A stretch of 64,000 nucleotides of DNA from Aequorivita viscosa (GCF_900106795.1 NZ_FNNS01000012.1:39103-103102), one strand, 5' to 3'. Counted from the first letter of the stretch, positions 16,444 to 26,344 are shown. Made by a program: numbers and translations. Notes: generated by a model not told the origin, from the sequence alone.

Positions 16444-17826
16444 ATGAAACATCTATTCAAATTATTAGTTGCTGCCATCCTATTTATGGGGATTGGCGTA
16501 GCGAACGCACAAGACGAGAATCATCCTTGGGCCCTAGAGGTTGGAGTTAACGCTGTTGACTTTTACCCAGTAGGCACAAGCGATAAAGGTCGTATTGACC
16601 CAAGCATGAGAGGGGAAATGTTTGACGAATTCTTTAATGCTAACGATCACTGGAACATCCTCCCTTCTGTTTCAAGAATTGCGCTTAGCCGCTATATCGC
16701 CAACGGTATTGTATTTACTGCGGGTGGTTCTGTCAACAAAATCACCAAAATTGGTGATAGCTCTGCTGATGACCTAAACTACTACTCAGCTGATGGTGAA
16801 ATCAAGTACAGCTTTAAAAATGCAATTGGAAGCACTTGGTTCGATCCTTCTATAGGTATTGGAGGTGGTTACACTTGGGTTGATGATATCGGATTTGGAA
16901 CTGGAAATGCCCTTGCAGGCGTTAAGTTTTGGTTCAACGAAAACATCGCTCTTAACCTACAATCTACTTATAAGCATGCTTTTGAGGACGATTACGGTAT
17001 CAGTCATTTCCAACACTCAGCAGGAGTTGTATTCCAGTTTGGTGGTGTAGACACTGACGGAGACGGAATCTATGATAAGGACGATGAGTGCCCTGAAACT
17101 CCAGGTTTAGCTGAATTTAACGGCTGTCCTGATACTGATGGTGACGGAATCCCAGATCACCTTGATGAGTGTCCAGATACTCCAGGTTTAGCTGAATTTA
17201 ACGGTTGCCCTGATACTGATGGAGATAAAATTCCAGATCACCTTGACGAATGTCCTACTGTAGCTGGATTGGCTAAATTTAACGGCTGTCCTGATACTGA
17301 TGGTGACGGAATCCCTGATCACTTAGATAAGTGTCCAAACGAAGCTGGACCTGCTGCAAACGATGGTTGCCCTTGGCCAGACAGAGATGGTGATGGTGTT
17401 CTTGATAAAGACGACCAGTGCCCAGATGTTCCTGGAACTGTAGCAAACAACGGTTGCCCAGAAGTAACAGTTGAAATCATTAAGCAATTGAATGAGTTCT
17501 CTAAAACTATTTTGTTCGACCTAGGTAAAGCAAGTATCCGTAAAGACTCTTACCCAGTTCTTCAGAATATCGTTGATATTATGAAAGAATACCCAACTGC
17601 TAAATTTGAGATCGAAGGACATACTGATAGCTCTGGTAGCTTGAAATTGAACGAAAAACTTTCTAAAGAAAGAGCTGCTTCAGTAAAAGATTACTTAATC
17701 TCTATTGGAATGGACAGAGACAGATTAACTTCTGAAGGATACGGTCCATCTAGACCAATCGCAACAAACAATACTGCGGCTGGAAGACAACAAAACCGTC
17801 GAGTTGAAATTTCTTTAAAGAAGTAA
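16444..17826 (+). CDS. OmpA family protein with thrombospondin type 3 repeats
   Basis: A 460-residue major outer-membrane protein. A signal peptide (1-23, ending GVANAQ) is followed by an eight-strand-like barrel (about 24-200), then five acidic calcium-binding thrombospondin type 3 repeats (about 203-339, [15 protein letters not shown] pattern), and an OmpA C-terminal peptidoglycan-binding domain (about 345-460, with [10 protein letters not shown] and [10 protein letters not shown]). It anchors the outer membrane to the cell wall. The codons here are more regular than in neighbouring genes, suggesting high expression. It is monocistronic, with its own promoter and terminator. Confidence 0.95.
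   Translation: MKHLFKLLVAAILFMGIGVANAQDENHPWALEVGVNAVDFYPVGTSDKGRIDPSMRGEMFDEFFNANDHWNILPSVSRIALSRYIANGIVFTAGGSVNKITKIGDSSADDLNYYSADGEIKYSFKNAIGSTWFDPSIGIGGGYTWVDDIGFGTGNALAGVKFWFNENIALNLQSTYKHAFEDDYGISHFQHSAGVVFQFGGVDTDGDGIYDKDDECPETPGLAEFNGCPDTDGDGIPDHLDECPDTPGLAEFNGCPDTDGDKIPDHLDECPTVAGLAKFNGCPDTDGDGIPDHLDKCPNEAGPAANDGCPWPDRDGDGVLDKDDQCPDVPGTVANNGCPEVTVEIIKQLNEFSKTILFDLGKASIRKDSYPVLQNIVDIMKEYPTAKFEIEGHTDSSGSLKLNEKLSKERAASVKDYLISIGMDRDRLTSEGYGPSRPIATNNTAAGRQQNRRVEISLKK
17050..17460 (+). repeat. Tandem 81-bp coding repeats
   Basis: Four 81-bp units (starting at 17050, 17131, 17212 and 17293) and one 87-bp unit (17374-17460) encode the thrombospondin type 3 repeats. The first three are so alike in DNA that unit number could change by slippage or recombination. 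Confidence 0.8.
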
Positions 17827-17856
17827 TTTCTTTAAACACACTTAATAAATAGTTTA

Positions 17857-17887
17857 GAAACGCCTCCAATATTGGGGGCGTTTCTTA
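17857..17887 (+). terminator. Hairpin terminator after the OmpA gene
   Basis: AAACGCCTCC (17858-17867) pairs with GGGGGCGTTT (17874-17883) around a 6-base loop and is followed by a T-rich tract. Confidence 0.75.
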
Positions 17888-17897
17888 TTTTTAGCCT

Positions 17898-20627
17898 ATG
17901 GTAACATTTCTACAAGAATCATTGGCTGCTTTGCGAAATTCTCGTGCAGATATTTCTGAAAGCATTATTATCTTACCGAGTAAAAGAGCGGGCGGTTTTT
18001 TAATGAATGAACTTAAAAAACAAGCCTCAGTAACTCACTTCGCACCTCAAATCTTAAGTATTGAGGAGTTTATTGAGGAAATAGCCAACTTATCGATAAT
18101 CGATCCTACCGAACTAATATTTAAAAGCTACAAAGCTTATTTAAATACTGCCTCAATTCGTGAAAAAGAGACATTCGAAAATTATGCAACTTGGGCGCTA
18201 ACCTTATTAAATGATTTTAATGAAGTAGATCGTTATCTTATAGAACCCAAACCTTTTTTTGAATATCTGGCAAATATCAAAACTCTTGAAAGGTGGGGAG
18301 TAGAAAAACAAGAATCAAAATTAGTATCAAGCTATCTTCAATTTTGGGAAGGGCTTCCAAGTTTATACAACGAACTATGGAATCTTCTAAAAAGTGAAAA
18401 TTTGGGATACCAAGGAATGGTATATCGAGAAGCCGCTAACAATATTTCGGCCTACATTGCGGAACACGGTAAAAAACATCACGTATTTATTGGTTTTAAC
18501 GCACTTAACGCGGCTGAACAGAAAATAATTCAGCAACTATTAAAAACAGGAAATTCAGAAACCTTTTGGGATACCGACCAACATTTTTATGAAGATTCCA
18601 AGCACAGTGCATCTTACTTTATCCGGAAATATATTCGGGAATGGAGCTATTATGAAGGGAAAGAAAAGCCACAATTTCCAGCTAATTTTACCAGTGAGAA
18701 AGATTTTAAAATAGTTGAGGTTCAGAAAAATGTAGGACAAGCTAAATATGTTGGCGAACTACTGACTAATTTTTCGGATGACAAACTCAATAAAACCGCA
18801 ATTGTTCTAGGAGATGAAAATTTATTGGTTCCTGTATTGAATTCATTGCCTTCAAATGTTAACGGTATAAACGTGACGATGGGCGTGCCTTTAAAGAACT
18901 TTCCCGCAACCGTATTTTTTGAGTTATTATTCAATTTACAACTGCGCTCCAAAGGATCAATCTACTACAAAGATGTTTTGTCGTTGCTAAGTCACCCTAT
19001 TGGTAGCATTCTGGTAGAAAAAGCGAAGGATATATCGAACAAATTAACTTCCGAAAATATCACGCACCCTACTCCCGAGATTCTTTTTTCATTTTCCAAA
19101 ACAAATGAAAACGACCCTGTCAAACTTCTTTTTGAAAACTGGAATGATGACGGTATTAAAGCAATGGATAATTGCTTGAAAATTCTTAAGCAACTCAATA
19201 TCAGGATCAAAACAGATAAAATAGAACACTTAGTTATTCAAAAACTAATGGAGGTTTTTGGAAACATAAGTGCATTGGCTGAAAAATACCCTTATTTAAA
19301 TTCTGTAAAAACAGTTTTAAACTTGTTTTCTGAATTGGCCAACACAAGCACCTTAGATTTTGAAGGAAATGCCTACAACGGCCCCCAAATAATGGGAGTG
19401 CTAGAAACTCGTGTTCTCGATTTTGAACACCTGGTTATTACATCAGTTAATGAAGGGGTTTTTCCTTCAGGTAAATCGAATACATCATTCATTACATACG
19501 ATTTAAAACAAGAGTTCCAGCTGCCGCTTTATACTGAAAAGGACGCAATATACACCTATCACTTCTATCGTATGTTACAGCGCGCAAAAACCGTAACCCT
19601 GTTGTATAATGCTCATTCCGATGGTATAAATTCTGGAGAAAAAAGCCGATTTGTCAGACAATTGGAATTTGAAAATAACCCAAATCACAATTATGAAAAA
19701 ATAATTCTTTCACCTTCCGTCACGATTAAGTCGACTGCTCTGAAAGAAATCCAAAAAACAGAACAGGTTTTAACCCGACTAAAAGAAATCGCTAAAAAAG
19801 GATTTTCCCCTTCTGCGCTCACGTCCTATATACGAAACCCGATAGACTTCTATTTTCAGAAGATTTTAAAACTTAGCGAGTATGAGGAAGTTGAAGAAAA
19901 TATTGCAGCAAATACCTTAGGAACCATTGTTCACGACACTTTAGAAGCGTTTTACAAGCCTTTGGAAGGGCAGCTCCTCAGTATTGCCCACTTAGAAGAA
20001 ATGAAGGGCAATATTCCGCTAGAAGTAACCAAGCAGTTTCAAAAAACGTTTCGGGGTGGTACATTTTCAAAGGGTAAAAACCTTATAGTTTTTGAAGTTG
20101 CTAAACGCTACATCCTAAATTTTATTACTCTTGAAATAGCTGATGTAAAAGCTGGCAATCAAATAAAAATTGAACAAATTGAAACTAAACTTACGCTTAA
20201 TATTCCCATCCCTGAATTGGATTTTGAGGTAAATATTGGTGGAATAGTAGACCGGGTAGATCGATATAATGGAAAACTCAGAATAATTGATTATAAAACA
20301 GGAAGCGTGCAACAAACAGACTTAGAGATAATCGAATGGGAATCGTTAACTCAAGATTATAAGTATAGTAAAGCTTTCCAAGTTCTTGCATATGCTGCCA
20401 TGATTTCTAAGGAGGTTCCGCTTGATACTGCTGAGGGAGGAATAATTTCGTTTAAAAACTTAAATAATGGGTTTTTGAAGTTTGCCACAAAAGCTTCGTC
20501 GAGAGGTGCAAAGGATACTAATATTTCGCAAGAAGTGCTTTCAACTTTTTTTATTGAATTGAAAAGACTTATTTTGGAAATCTGTGATCAAAACACGCCA
20601 TTTATTGAAAAAGAAATAGAAAGATGA
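17898..20627 (+). CDS. PD-(D/E)XK nuclease family protein, AddB-like
   Basis: A 909-residue protein built like the AddB/RexB subunit of the AddAB DNA end-processing complex: an inactivated helicase-like N-terminal part (LPSKRAGGFLMNEL near 27-40 in place of Walker A, and ITSVNEGVFPSGKS near 512) and a C-terminal RecB-type nuclease. The nuclease is seen from SALTSYIRNPIDFYF (about 640) through NTLGTIVHDTLEAFY to the catalytic RIIDYKTG (about 795). It would repair double-strand breaks with an AddA/UvrD-like partner, which is not in this window. It overlaps the next gene by 4 bp. Confidence 0.85.
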   Translation: MVTFLQESLAALRNSRADISESIIILPSKRAGGFLMNELKKQASVTHFAPQILSIEEFIEEIANLSIIDPTELIFKSYKAYLNTASIREKETFENYATWALTLLNDFNEVDRYLIEPKPFFEYLANIKTLERWGVEKQESKLVSSYLQFWEGLPSLYNELWNLLKSENLGYQGMVYREAANNISAYIAEHGKKHHVFIGFNALNAAEQKIIQQLLKTGNSETFWDTDQHFYEDSKHSASYFIRKYIREWSYYEGKEKPQFPANFTSEKDFKIVEVQKNVGQAKYVGELLTNFSDDKLNKTAIVLGDENLLVPVLNSLPSNVNGINVTMGVPLKNFPATVFFELLFNLQLRSKGSIYYKDVLSLLSHPIGSILVEKAKDISNKLTSENITHPTPEILFSFSKTNENDPVKLLFENWNDDGIKAMDNCLKILKQLNIRIKTDKIEHLVIQKLMEVFGNISALAEKYPYLNSVKTVLNLFSELANTSTLDFEGNAYNGPQIMGVLETRVLDFEHLVITSVNEGVFPSGKSNTSFITYDLKQEFQLPLYTEKDAIYTYHFYRMLQRAKTVTLLYNAHSDGINSGEKSRFVRQLEFENNPNHNYEKIILSPSVTIKSTALKEIQKTEQVLTRLKEIAKKGFSPSALTSYIRNPIDFYFQKILKLSEYEEVEENIAANTLGTIVHDTLEAFYKPLEGQLLSIAHLEEMKGNIPLEVTKQFQKTFRGGTFSKGKNLIVFEVAKRYILNFITLEIADVKAGNQIKIEQIETKLTLNIPIPELDFEVNIGGIVDRVDRYNGKLRIIDYKTGSVQQTDLEIIEWESLTQDYKYSKAFQVLAYAAMISKEVPLDTAEGGIISFKNLNNGFLKFATKASSRGAKDTNISQEVLSTFFIELKRLILEICDQNTPFIEKEIER

Positions 20628-21463
20628 TTATAAAGAAAAACGTAATCTTAGAAGCCGAAAGTAAAAAACCAATTTTATACGATCTCTATTATAAAAAATT
20701 TGGGTCGCCAATTCCGTTAGTTGTTTTTTGTCACGGTTACAAAGGGTTTAAAGATTGGGGTGCTTGGCATTTAGTTGCAAAGGCCTTTGCAGAAGCTGGG
20801 TTTTGTTTCTTGAAATTCAATTTTTCACATAACGGCGGAACTGTCGATCAGCCAATTGATTTTCCAGATTTAGAAGCTTTTGCCGAAAACAATTTCAGTT
20901 TAGAACTCGATGATTTAAATCGGGTTTTGAATAGCATTGAAGCAGGAAATGAAAATCTGAATCAACAAATTTCAACAATTTCCTTGATTGGGCATAGCCG
21001 AGGTGGCGGAACTGTTTTAATAAAAGCGGAAGAAGATTTACGCGTAAAAAAGGTGGTAACTTGGGCTGGCGTTTGCGATTTTAAAGCAAGGTTTCAAGAA
21101 AACACGAGTGAATTTGAAGAGTGGAAGAAAAGCGGTGTAATTTATATTGAAAACGCCCGAACCAAACAGCAACTTCCTCATAATTTTCAGTTTTATGAAG
21201 ATTTTAAAGCTAATGAAACACGGTTTACTATTAGCCGTGCGACGAAAAATCTAAATGTTCCATTATTAATAATTCACGGCGATAATGATCCAACAGTCGA
21301 TATTAAAGAAGCAAAGGCGCTACATTCGTGGAATCCTAAAAGCAAATTGGTAATTATTCCAAATGGAGACCACGTATTTGGAGCAAGTCATCCTTGGTTG
21401 GAAGATTCGCTTCCCGATAGTTTAGCTGATGTTGTAGCAATAACAATAGATTTTTTAAAATAG
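20624..21463 (+). CDS. Alpha/beta hydrolase
   Basis: A 279-residue cytoplasmic alpha/beta hydrolase of the prolyl-oligopeptidase-like group. The oxyanion region is CHGYKGFKDWG, the nucleophile Ser lies in GHSRGGG (about 125-131), the acid is probably in HGDNDPTVD and the catalytic His in GDHVFGASHPW. No signal peptide is seen. The ATGA overlap with the nuclease gene indicates co-translation, although no functional link is known. The substrate is unknown. Confidence 0.85.
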   Translation: MIIKKNVILEAESKKPILYDLYYKKFGSPIPLVVFCHGYKGFKDWGAWHLVAKAFAEAGFCFLKFNFSHNGGTVDQPIDFPDLEAFAENNFSLELDDLNRVLNSIEAGNENLNQQISTISLIGHSRGGGTVLIKAEEDLRVKKVVTWAGVCDFKARFQENTSEFEEWKKSGVIYIENARTKQQLPHNFQFYEDFKANETRFTISRATKNLNVPLLIIHGDNDPTVDIKEAKALHSWNPKSKLVIIPNGDHVFGASHPWLEDSLPDSLADVVAITIDFLK

Positions 21464-21485
21464 ACCGTGGTATCTAAAAATTTAT

Positions 21486-21493
21486 TATTTTTG
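21486..21493 (+). promoter_or_regulatory. Possible -7 box for tRNA-Ala
   Basis: TATTTTTG matches TAnnTTTG and lies about 50 bp before the tRNA. No TTG at the right spacing was found upstream. Confidence 0.35.
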
Positions 21494-21545
21494 CCGTCCT
21501 AATCTTTAGGGTTTCAACTGAAACTTCGAGAAAAGGATTAATTCT

Positions 21546-21619
21546 GGGGGATTAGCTCAGCTGGCTAGAGCGCCTGCCTTGCACGCAGGAGGTCATCGGT
21601 TCGACTCCGATATTCTCCA
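21546..21619 (+). tRNA. tRNA-Ala (anticodon TGC)
   Basis: A 74-nt cloverleaf. The acceptor arm GGGGGAT pairs with ATTCTCC (two G-U pairs), followed by a D-arm with GCTC, anticodon stem CCTGC/GCAGG with loop CTTGCAC (anticodon TGC), a T-arm with TTCGACT, and discriminator A. The 3' CCA is not encoded. A lone tRNA-Ala(TGC) outside a ribosomal operon, with its own terminator. Confidence 0.95.
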
Positions 21620-21625
21620 CATCCC

Positions 21626-21653
21626 AAACCACCGAAAACTCGGTGGTTTTTTT
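21626..21653 (+). terminator. Terminator after tRNA-Ala
   Basis: A perfect 10-bp stem, AAACCACCGA / TCGGTGGTTT, with a 4-base loop and a following T run. Confidence 0.85.
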
Positions 21654-21810
21654 ATGCTCAATAATTGAACCTGAATTAAGAATAAATCACTCGAAAATAA
21701 GGATCAAGAACAATTATTGCGTTTATGCAGAAAAATCCTAAATTTTTCAAATTCACTTGATTTCACCTTCTAAATGTTGTATATTAGAACTCTGTTATAG
21801 ACTAACAATA

Positions 21811-21859
21811 AGAGTGTTAAGGTTAAGCTAGTTGCTCAAATACCTTAAGTAAAACACTC
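21811..21859. repeat. Interrupted inverted repeat (possible hairpin)
   Basis: GAGTGTT (21811-21817) pairs with AACACTC (21853-21859) and AAGGT (21818-21822) pairs with ACCTT (21842-21846), leaving a 6-base bulge on one side and a 19-base loop. It lies just upstream of the 11-bp array. There is no T run, so it is not a simple terminator. Confidence 0.5.
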
Positions 21860-21876
21860 CTTTATTTCTTCTCAAA

Positions 21877-21970
21877 GCCGACCTAAAGCCGACTCAATGC
21901 CGACTCAATGCCGACTCAATGCCGACTCAATGCCGACTCAATGCCGACTCAATGCCGACTCAATGCCGAC
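21877..21970 (+). repeat. 11-bp tandem repeat array
   Basis: Seven perfect head-to-tail copies of GCCGACTCAAT occupy 21888-21964. A degenerate first copy (GCCGACCTAAA, 21877-21887) and a partial last copy (GCCGAC, 21965-21970) flank them. The 11-bp period is close to one helical turn. Perfect identity suggests recent expansion by slippage or selection for repeated binding. Confidence 0.9.
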
Positions 21971-22354
21971 TATACTCCATAGATACTTCTACGTTACACC
22001 ATTGGTAACCTATTATTCCGCTGTAATATTACCGATTCTCTCCTTCACTTTAAAGTTCAATAATCGATTGAAGTCAAGTTGCTAATATCTGGTGCGCACA
22101 ACTTTTGGACGCTTCTAGATTGCTGTTGGGATTAAAGTTGATTAAACCATTGCTAATGGAGGGCTTAGAACGTCAAAATCATTGTTTCAAGGTTTTCTCA
22201 TTTTTAAATAATCCATTGTTTTTAAGAACGTTCCGAAATAGGGCTGAAACTAAAACATTGTGTTTGTCCTAGCGCAGCCTAAAGGCTAACCCTAATAATT
22301 TGTAAGTTTAAATTCATAGCCTAAAAATGGTTCTGAGTAGAATTCTTAGCAATA

Positions 22355-22386
22355 AAAAAAACCAAAGCTTTCGCTTCGGTTTTTTA
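22355..22386. terminator. Bidirectional terminator after the endonuclease gene
   Basis: The stem AACCAAAGC / GCTTCGGTT (one mismatch) with loop TTTC is flanked by A and T runs, so it would work on either strand. It lies 35 bp past the stop of the minus-strand endonuclease/phosphatase gene. Confidence 0.75.
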
Positions 22387-22420
22387 ATACTACAAAAATG
22401 TTGATACGATTATTTGTCTT

Positions 22421-23461
22421 CTACTTTTCCTTAATTAGATAGACATATACTGGAAAGTGATCGCTATAACCACCTGTATACCCATTGGCAAACATTCTAA
22501 ACGGATAGCCTTTGTATTGTCCTCTTGGATTTTGCAGGTAACTTTTGTTGAAAATCCCCGCTTTATATAAGCGATATGAAGAATAGTCTTTTTTTGCTAG
22601 TTCTGAGGAAATAATAATTTGATCGAATAAATTCCAAGCATCACGATAGGCTAAAGTCCCCATTCCTTTTTTGTGCATTTCTTCCATAGGATTGAAAAGC
22701 TCCTTCATTTTCATGTTTTCTCGACTTTTTTTAGTCTGTAAAACATCTTTTATGCTTGGGCTTGATGGGTCATCGTTAAAGTCGCCCATAGTCAAGATTT
22801 TTGCGTACGGATCTTCACTAAACAACGAATCCATTATTTTTTTATTTAGCTCAGCAGCCTTCATACGGTTTGGTCTGCTTCGTTCTTCCCCACCATAACG
22901 AGATGGCCAATGGTTTACTATTATATGAATTTTTTCTCCATCAAGCATACCGCTAACCAACAATTGATCACGGGTATAAATTCGCTTAGTTCTGTCTTGG
23001 CTGTCGTATAGAATTAACTCATAATTCTTATAGCTTGTAGGTGTAAAGAGTTTCTTTTTATATAGTAAAGCTACGTCAATACCACGACGATCAGGACTAT
23101 CAACCTGTACAATACCGTAATCGTGATTTACTAATTGCTTTTCGTTTACTAGGTCTTCCAATACGCGACGGTTTTCAACTTCACAAACTCCAATTATAGC
23201 TGGAGAAGTGCCTGCCATGTCTGATCCTATTTCTGACATTACGCGGGCTAGTTTAGAGAGTTTATCTTCATAAAACTCTTTTGTCCAGCCGTTTTTGCCT
23301 TCAGGAGTCCAATCCTCGTCAAAAGTAATTGGGTCTTTTTCGTAGTCGAATAGATTTTCCACGTTGTAGAAAGCAATTGTGTTTATTTTGTATTGCTTTT
23401 GTGCAACAACAATTGAGCTTGAAAATATAATAAAGAATAATGACAGTCTTGTAAATCTCAT
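22421..23461 (-). CDS. Secreted endonuclease/exonuclease/phosphatase family protein
   Basis: A 346-residue DNase-I-fold enzyme with a signal peptide (1-20, ending SSIVVAQ). Catalytic motifs of the fold are seen in order: FYNVENLFDY (metal Asn), GVCEVENR (metal Glu), RRGIDVALLY, VNHWPSRYGG (His), MGDFNDDPSS (Asp/Asn) and the terminal SDHFPVYVY (Asp-His pair). It is probably exported to the periplasm or surface to cleave phosphodiesters in nucleic acids or phospholipids. It is divergent from a TonB-dependent receptor, with a 123-bp shared promoter region, suggesting cleavage and uptake of one substrate. Confidence 0.9.
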   Translation of the reverse strand: MRFTRLSLFFIIFSSSIVVAQKQYKINTIAFYNVENLFDYEKDPITFDEDWTPEGKNGWTKEFYEDKLSKLARVMSEIGSDMAGTSPAIIGVCEVENRRVLEDLVNEKQLVNHDYGIVQVDSPDRRGIDVALLYKKKLFTPTSYKNYELILYDSQDRTKRIYTRDQLLVSGMLDGEKIHIIVNHWPSRYGGEERSRPNRMKAAELNKKIMDSLFSEDPYAKILTMGDFNDDPSSPSIKDVLQTKKSRENMKMKELFNPMEEMHKKGMGTLAYRDAWNLFDQIIISSELAKKDYSSYRLYKAGIFNKSYLQNPRGQYKGYPFRMFANGYTGGYSDHFPVYVYLIKEK

Positions 23462-23502
23462 TTCGGAGGGAATAATTGGGTTACGTTTAACAAATTCTTG
23501 TT

Positions 23503-23510
23503 CAAAAGTA
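23503..23510 (-). promoter_or_regulatory. -7 box for the endonuclease gene
   Basis: Read on the minus strand this is TACTTTTG, an exact TAnnTTTG match, 41 bp before the ATG at 23461. No properly spaced TTG was found. Confidence 0.4.
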
Positions 23511-23530
23511 CTTCTTTCATTTAAAACATG

Positions 23531-23538
23531 TAGTTTTG
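23531..23538 (+). promoter_or_regulatory. -7 box for the TonB-dependent receptor gene
   Basis: TAGTTTTG is an exact TAnnTTTG match, 46 bp before the ATG at 23585. It lies 20 bp from the opposing box of the divergent endonuclease gene, so one regulator could control both. Confidence 0.45.
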
Positions 23539-23584
23539 CCCTGCAATTTTAAACAATTTTATCATATAAATTTTTAAGAAGAGA

Positions 23585-26344
23585 ATGAACAAATTCATTT
23601 TAGTGATTTTCACAGTGTTTTTGGCTGGTTTTACGACTGTTGCTCAAAATACTGCTGTAAAAGGAAAGGTACTCGATACTTATTCCAGCGAACCCATTCC
23701 CGGAGTTGAGGTTAATCTTCAGGGAAGTAAATTTAATGCCTTAACAGGCGGTGATGGTGTTTTTACTATTTCTGGTAATAAACTACCTGAAGGAGACCAA
23801 ATTCTGATTTTTTCGAAAACAGGATATGTTACGCAAAGAATTCCAGTAACTATTCAAAACGGTGAGCATACTGAAGTAGCTCCTGTGCTTTTTAAAGTGG
23901 ATGTTGCCGATATGGAATCTCAAATTGGTGTAATTAGTCTGTCCGACGATCAATTGGATGAAGATGAAGGTACTTCCGACAACGTTTCTGGTTTGCTTCA
24001 AGCTTCCAAAGATGTTTTTCTGAATGCTGCTTCATACGACTTTAGCGCGACGTTTTTCAGGCCAAGAGGTTACGACTCCGAAGATGGAAAAGTGTTGATT
24101 AACGGCTTGGAAATGAACAAGCTTTACAACGGTAGACCACAATGGAGTAACTGGGGAGGTTTAAATGATGTAATGCGTAACCAAATGTTCTCTATGGGAA
24201 TTTCGGCAAACGAATACAACTTTGGAGATCTTGCAGGTACAACTAACATTATTATGAGAGCTTCTAAATACCGTAAAGGTGGTAGAGTGTCATACGCGAG
24301 TAGTAACCGGAGCTACCGAGGAAGAGTTATGGGATCTTATAACAGTGGACTTTTAGCCAGTGGCTGGGCATATTCTGTTTTAGTATCTAGACGTTTTGCC
24401 GACGAAGGATTTAATGAAGGAACGTTATACGATGCCAATTCATTCTTTGCTTCTGTAGAAAAACGATTGAACGAAAAGCACAGTCTTAACCTTACTGCTT
24501 TCTACACTCCTAATAGAAGAGGTAAATCTTCTGCTAATACGCAAGAAGTGTACGACCTAAAAGGAACTCGTTATAATTCATATTGGGGAGACCAAGATGG
24601 CGAAATGCGTAACTCGCGTATTAAAGAAGTGGAAGAACCAGTAATTATGCTGAACCACTATTGGGACATTTCTCAAAATTTAGAATTGAATACTAACGTA
24701 GGGTACCAGTTTGGAAAAGTAGGAAACAGCCGTTTAGGGTACGATAATGCTCCAAACCCTGACCCATCTTATTACCAAAAACTACCTAGCTTCTTTTTGT
24801 CTGATCCAAATGGACCAGACTACGCAGGCGCATACAAAGCATACTCATCTTTTGTAAACGACGGTCAGATTAACTGGCAAGATATTTATGAAACGAATAT
24901 TTTTTACGGAGGAACTTCAAGGTATTATTTATACGAAGATCGTAATGACGACAATCAGTTAATGGCTAATACCATTTTGAATGCAAGGTTGACCGATCGC
25001 ATTTCACTTACTGCCTCCCTAGATTATAAGAATCTAAACTCTCATAACTACGCAAATATGATAGATTTGCTTGGAGGAAATGGATACTTGGATGTTGATT
25101 CTTTCAACCAAGGAGATGCAGCGCAAAACGATTTGAACAATCCTGATAGAGTAGTAGGTAAAGGAGACACTTTTAAATACAACTACGAATTTGACGCCAC
25201 TGAATACGGCGGATTTGTACAAGCTCAATTTTCGTATGCAGCGGTCGATTTCTATTTAGCTGGAAAGGCTGGGAAAATGACGTATCAACGAAATGGATTG
25301 TACAGAAACGGATCGTATGCTAATGACAACGAATCTTTTGGGAAAAGTGAAAAATTAGATTTCACAACCTATGGTGCTAAGGCCGGAGCTACTTATAAAA
25401 TTTCTGGTAAGCACGCATTAGAAATTAACGGATCTTACTTTACCGATCCTCCATCTTTGCGAAATTCATTCTCTAACTCACGTCAAACTAATGCCACTGT
25501 AATTGGGTTGACCGAAGAAAAAACAATGAATGTAGATGCTAGTTATATCTTCCGTACATCAAAAGTTAAGGCGAGATTAACAGGGTATTATACACTGTTA
25601 CAAGATGCTTCAGAAATTGGATTCTTTTATGCCGATGGTATTTCAGTACAAGGAAGAAGCGCAACAACTGCTTTCGTTCAGGAAGTGCTTACAAATGTTG
25701 ATAAAAGAAACATTGGAGGAGAACTTGGTATAGAAGCGCAAGTAACACCAACAATCAAGTTGAAAGGTGCTGCCGCTTATGGTCAAAACACTTATGATAA
25801 CAATCCTGATTTATACATTACTTCAGATGATTTTGTTGACCCACAGTTTTTTGGAAAATCATATATGAAAGATTATAAAGTAGCAGGAGGGCCACAACAG
25901 GCGTATCAGCTTGGATTCGAATATCGTGATCCAAACTTCTGGTGGTTTGGTGCTACTGCAAACTACTTCTCGAATGCCTATGTTGATGTTTCACCATTGG
26001 CTAGATCGAAAAACTTTTATACAGACAACGATGGAGTTCCATTTAACGACTATGACCCAGAAGTTGCACGAGAATTGTTAAAGCAAGAAAAGTTTGATGA
26101 TTATATGCTTGTGAACGTAGTAGGTGGTAAATCCTGGAGAGTTGGAGATTACTATGTTGGATTTTTTGCTACAATTAGTAACGTTTTCGACAAGCAATAC
26201 AAGACTGGTGGATTTGAGCAAGGTAGAAATGCTAACTACAGAACATTATCTGCCGATGCTTCTAAAGACACTCGCGTATTTGGACCTAAGTACTGGTACG
26301 GATATGGTGCTGCATATTACCTGAATGTTTACGTTCGATTTTAA
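23585..26344 (+). CDS. TonB-dependent receptor with carboxypeptidase-like domain
   Basis: A 919-residue outer-membrane transporter. A signal peptide (1-20, ending TVAQ) is followed by a carboxypeptidase-regulatory-like domain (about 22-108, VKGKVLDTYSSEPIPGVEV), a plug domain (about 110-230, with LINGLEMNKLYNGRPQW) and a large barrel ending in VYVRF, the C-terminal aromatic expected for BAM insertion. No SusD-like gene follows; instead a DUF5689 lipoprotein starts 120 bp downstream. It would be energised by ExbBD/TonB, such as that at 52.7-54.7 kb. The substrate is unknown; the adjacent nuclease-fold gene hints at nucleic-acid breakdown products. Confidence 0.92.
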   Translation: MNKFILVIFTVFLAGFTTVAQNTAVKGKVLDTYSSEPIPGVEVNLQGSKFNALTGGDGVFTISGNKLPEGDQILIFSKTGYVTQRIPVTIQNGEHTEVAPVLFKVDVADMESQIGVISLSDDQLDEDEGTSDNVSGLLQASKDVFLNAASYDFSATFFRPRGYDSEDGKVLINGLEMNKLYNGRPQWSNWGGLNDVMRNQMFSMGISANEYNFGDLAGTTNIIMRASKYRKGGRVSYASSNRSYRGRVMGSYNSGLLASGWAYSVLVSRRFADEGFNEGTLYDANSFFASVEKRLNEKHSLNLTAFYTPNRRGKSSANTQEVYDLKGTRYNSYWGDQDGEMRNSRIKEVEEPVIMLNHYWDISQNLELNTNVGYQFGKVGNSRLGYDNAPNPDPSYYQKLPSFFLSDPNGPDYAGAYKAYSSFVNDGQINWQDIYETNIFYGGTSRYYLYEDRNDDNQLMANTILNARLTDRISLTASLDYKNLNSHNYANMIDLLGGNGYLDVDSFNQGDAAQNDLNNPDRVVGKGDTFKYNYEFDATEYGGFVQAQFSYAAVDFYLAGKAGKMTYQRNGLYRNGSYANDNESFGKSEKLDFTTYGAKAGATYKISGKHALEINGSYFTDPPSLRNSFSNSRQTNATVIGLTEEKTMNVDASYIFRTSKVKARLTGYYTLLQDASEIGFFYADGISVQGRSATTAFVQEVLTNVDKRNIGGELGIEAQVTPTIKLKGAAAYGQNTYDNNPDLYITSDDFVDPQFFGKSYMKDYKVAGGPQQAYQLGFEYRDPNFWWFGATANYFSNAYVDVSPLARSKNFYTDNDGVPFNDYDPEVARELLKQEKFDDYMLVNVVGGKSWRVGDYYVGFFATISNVFDKQYKTGGFEQGRNANYRTLSADASKDTRVFGPKYWYGYGAAYYLNVYVRF

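Larger units (their letters stand above)
21654..22420. other. Long non-coding stretch with hairpin and tandem repeats
   Basis: No credible gene. The only ORF of note (from 21897) is produced by the 11-bp repeats and is not a protein. The stretch holds an inverted repeat at 21811-21859, the 11-bp tandem array at 21877-21970, and a bidirectional terminator at 22355-22386. About 380 bp between the array and the terminator show nothing recognisable. Confidence 0.6.

Noticed and set aside
21877..21970. CRISPR array
   Set aside because: Units are directly adjacent with no spacers, and there are no cas genes.
21877..21970. Plasmid-type iterons or replication origin
   Set aside because: No DnaA boxes, no rep or dnaA gene and no AT-rich unwinding segment beyond background.
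21897..22085. 62-residue ORF with MPTQCRLNADS repeats
   Set aside because: Produced entirely by the 11-bp tandem DNA repeat running through all three frames; no homology or start signal.
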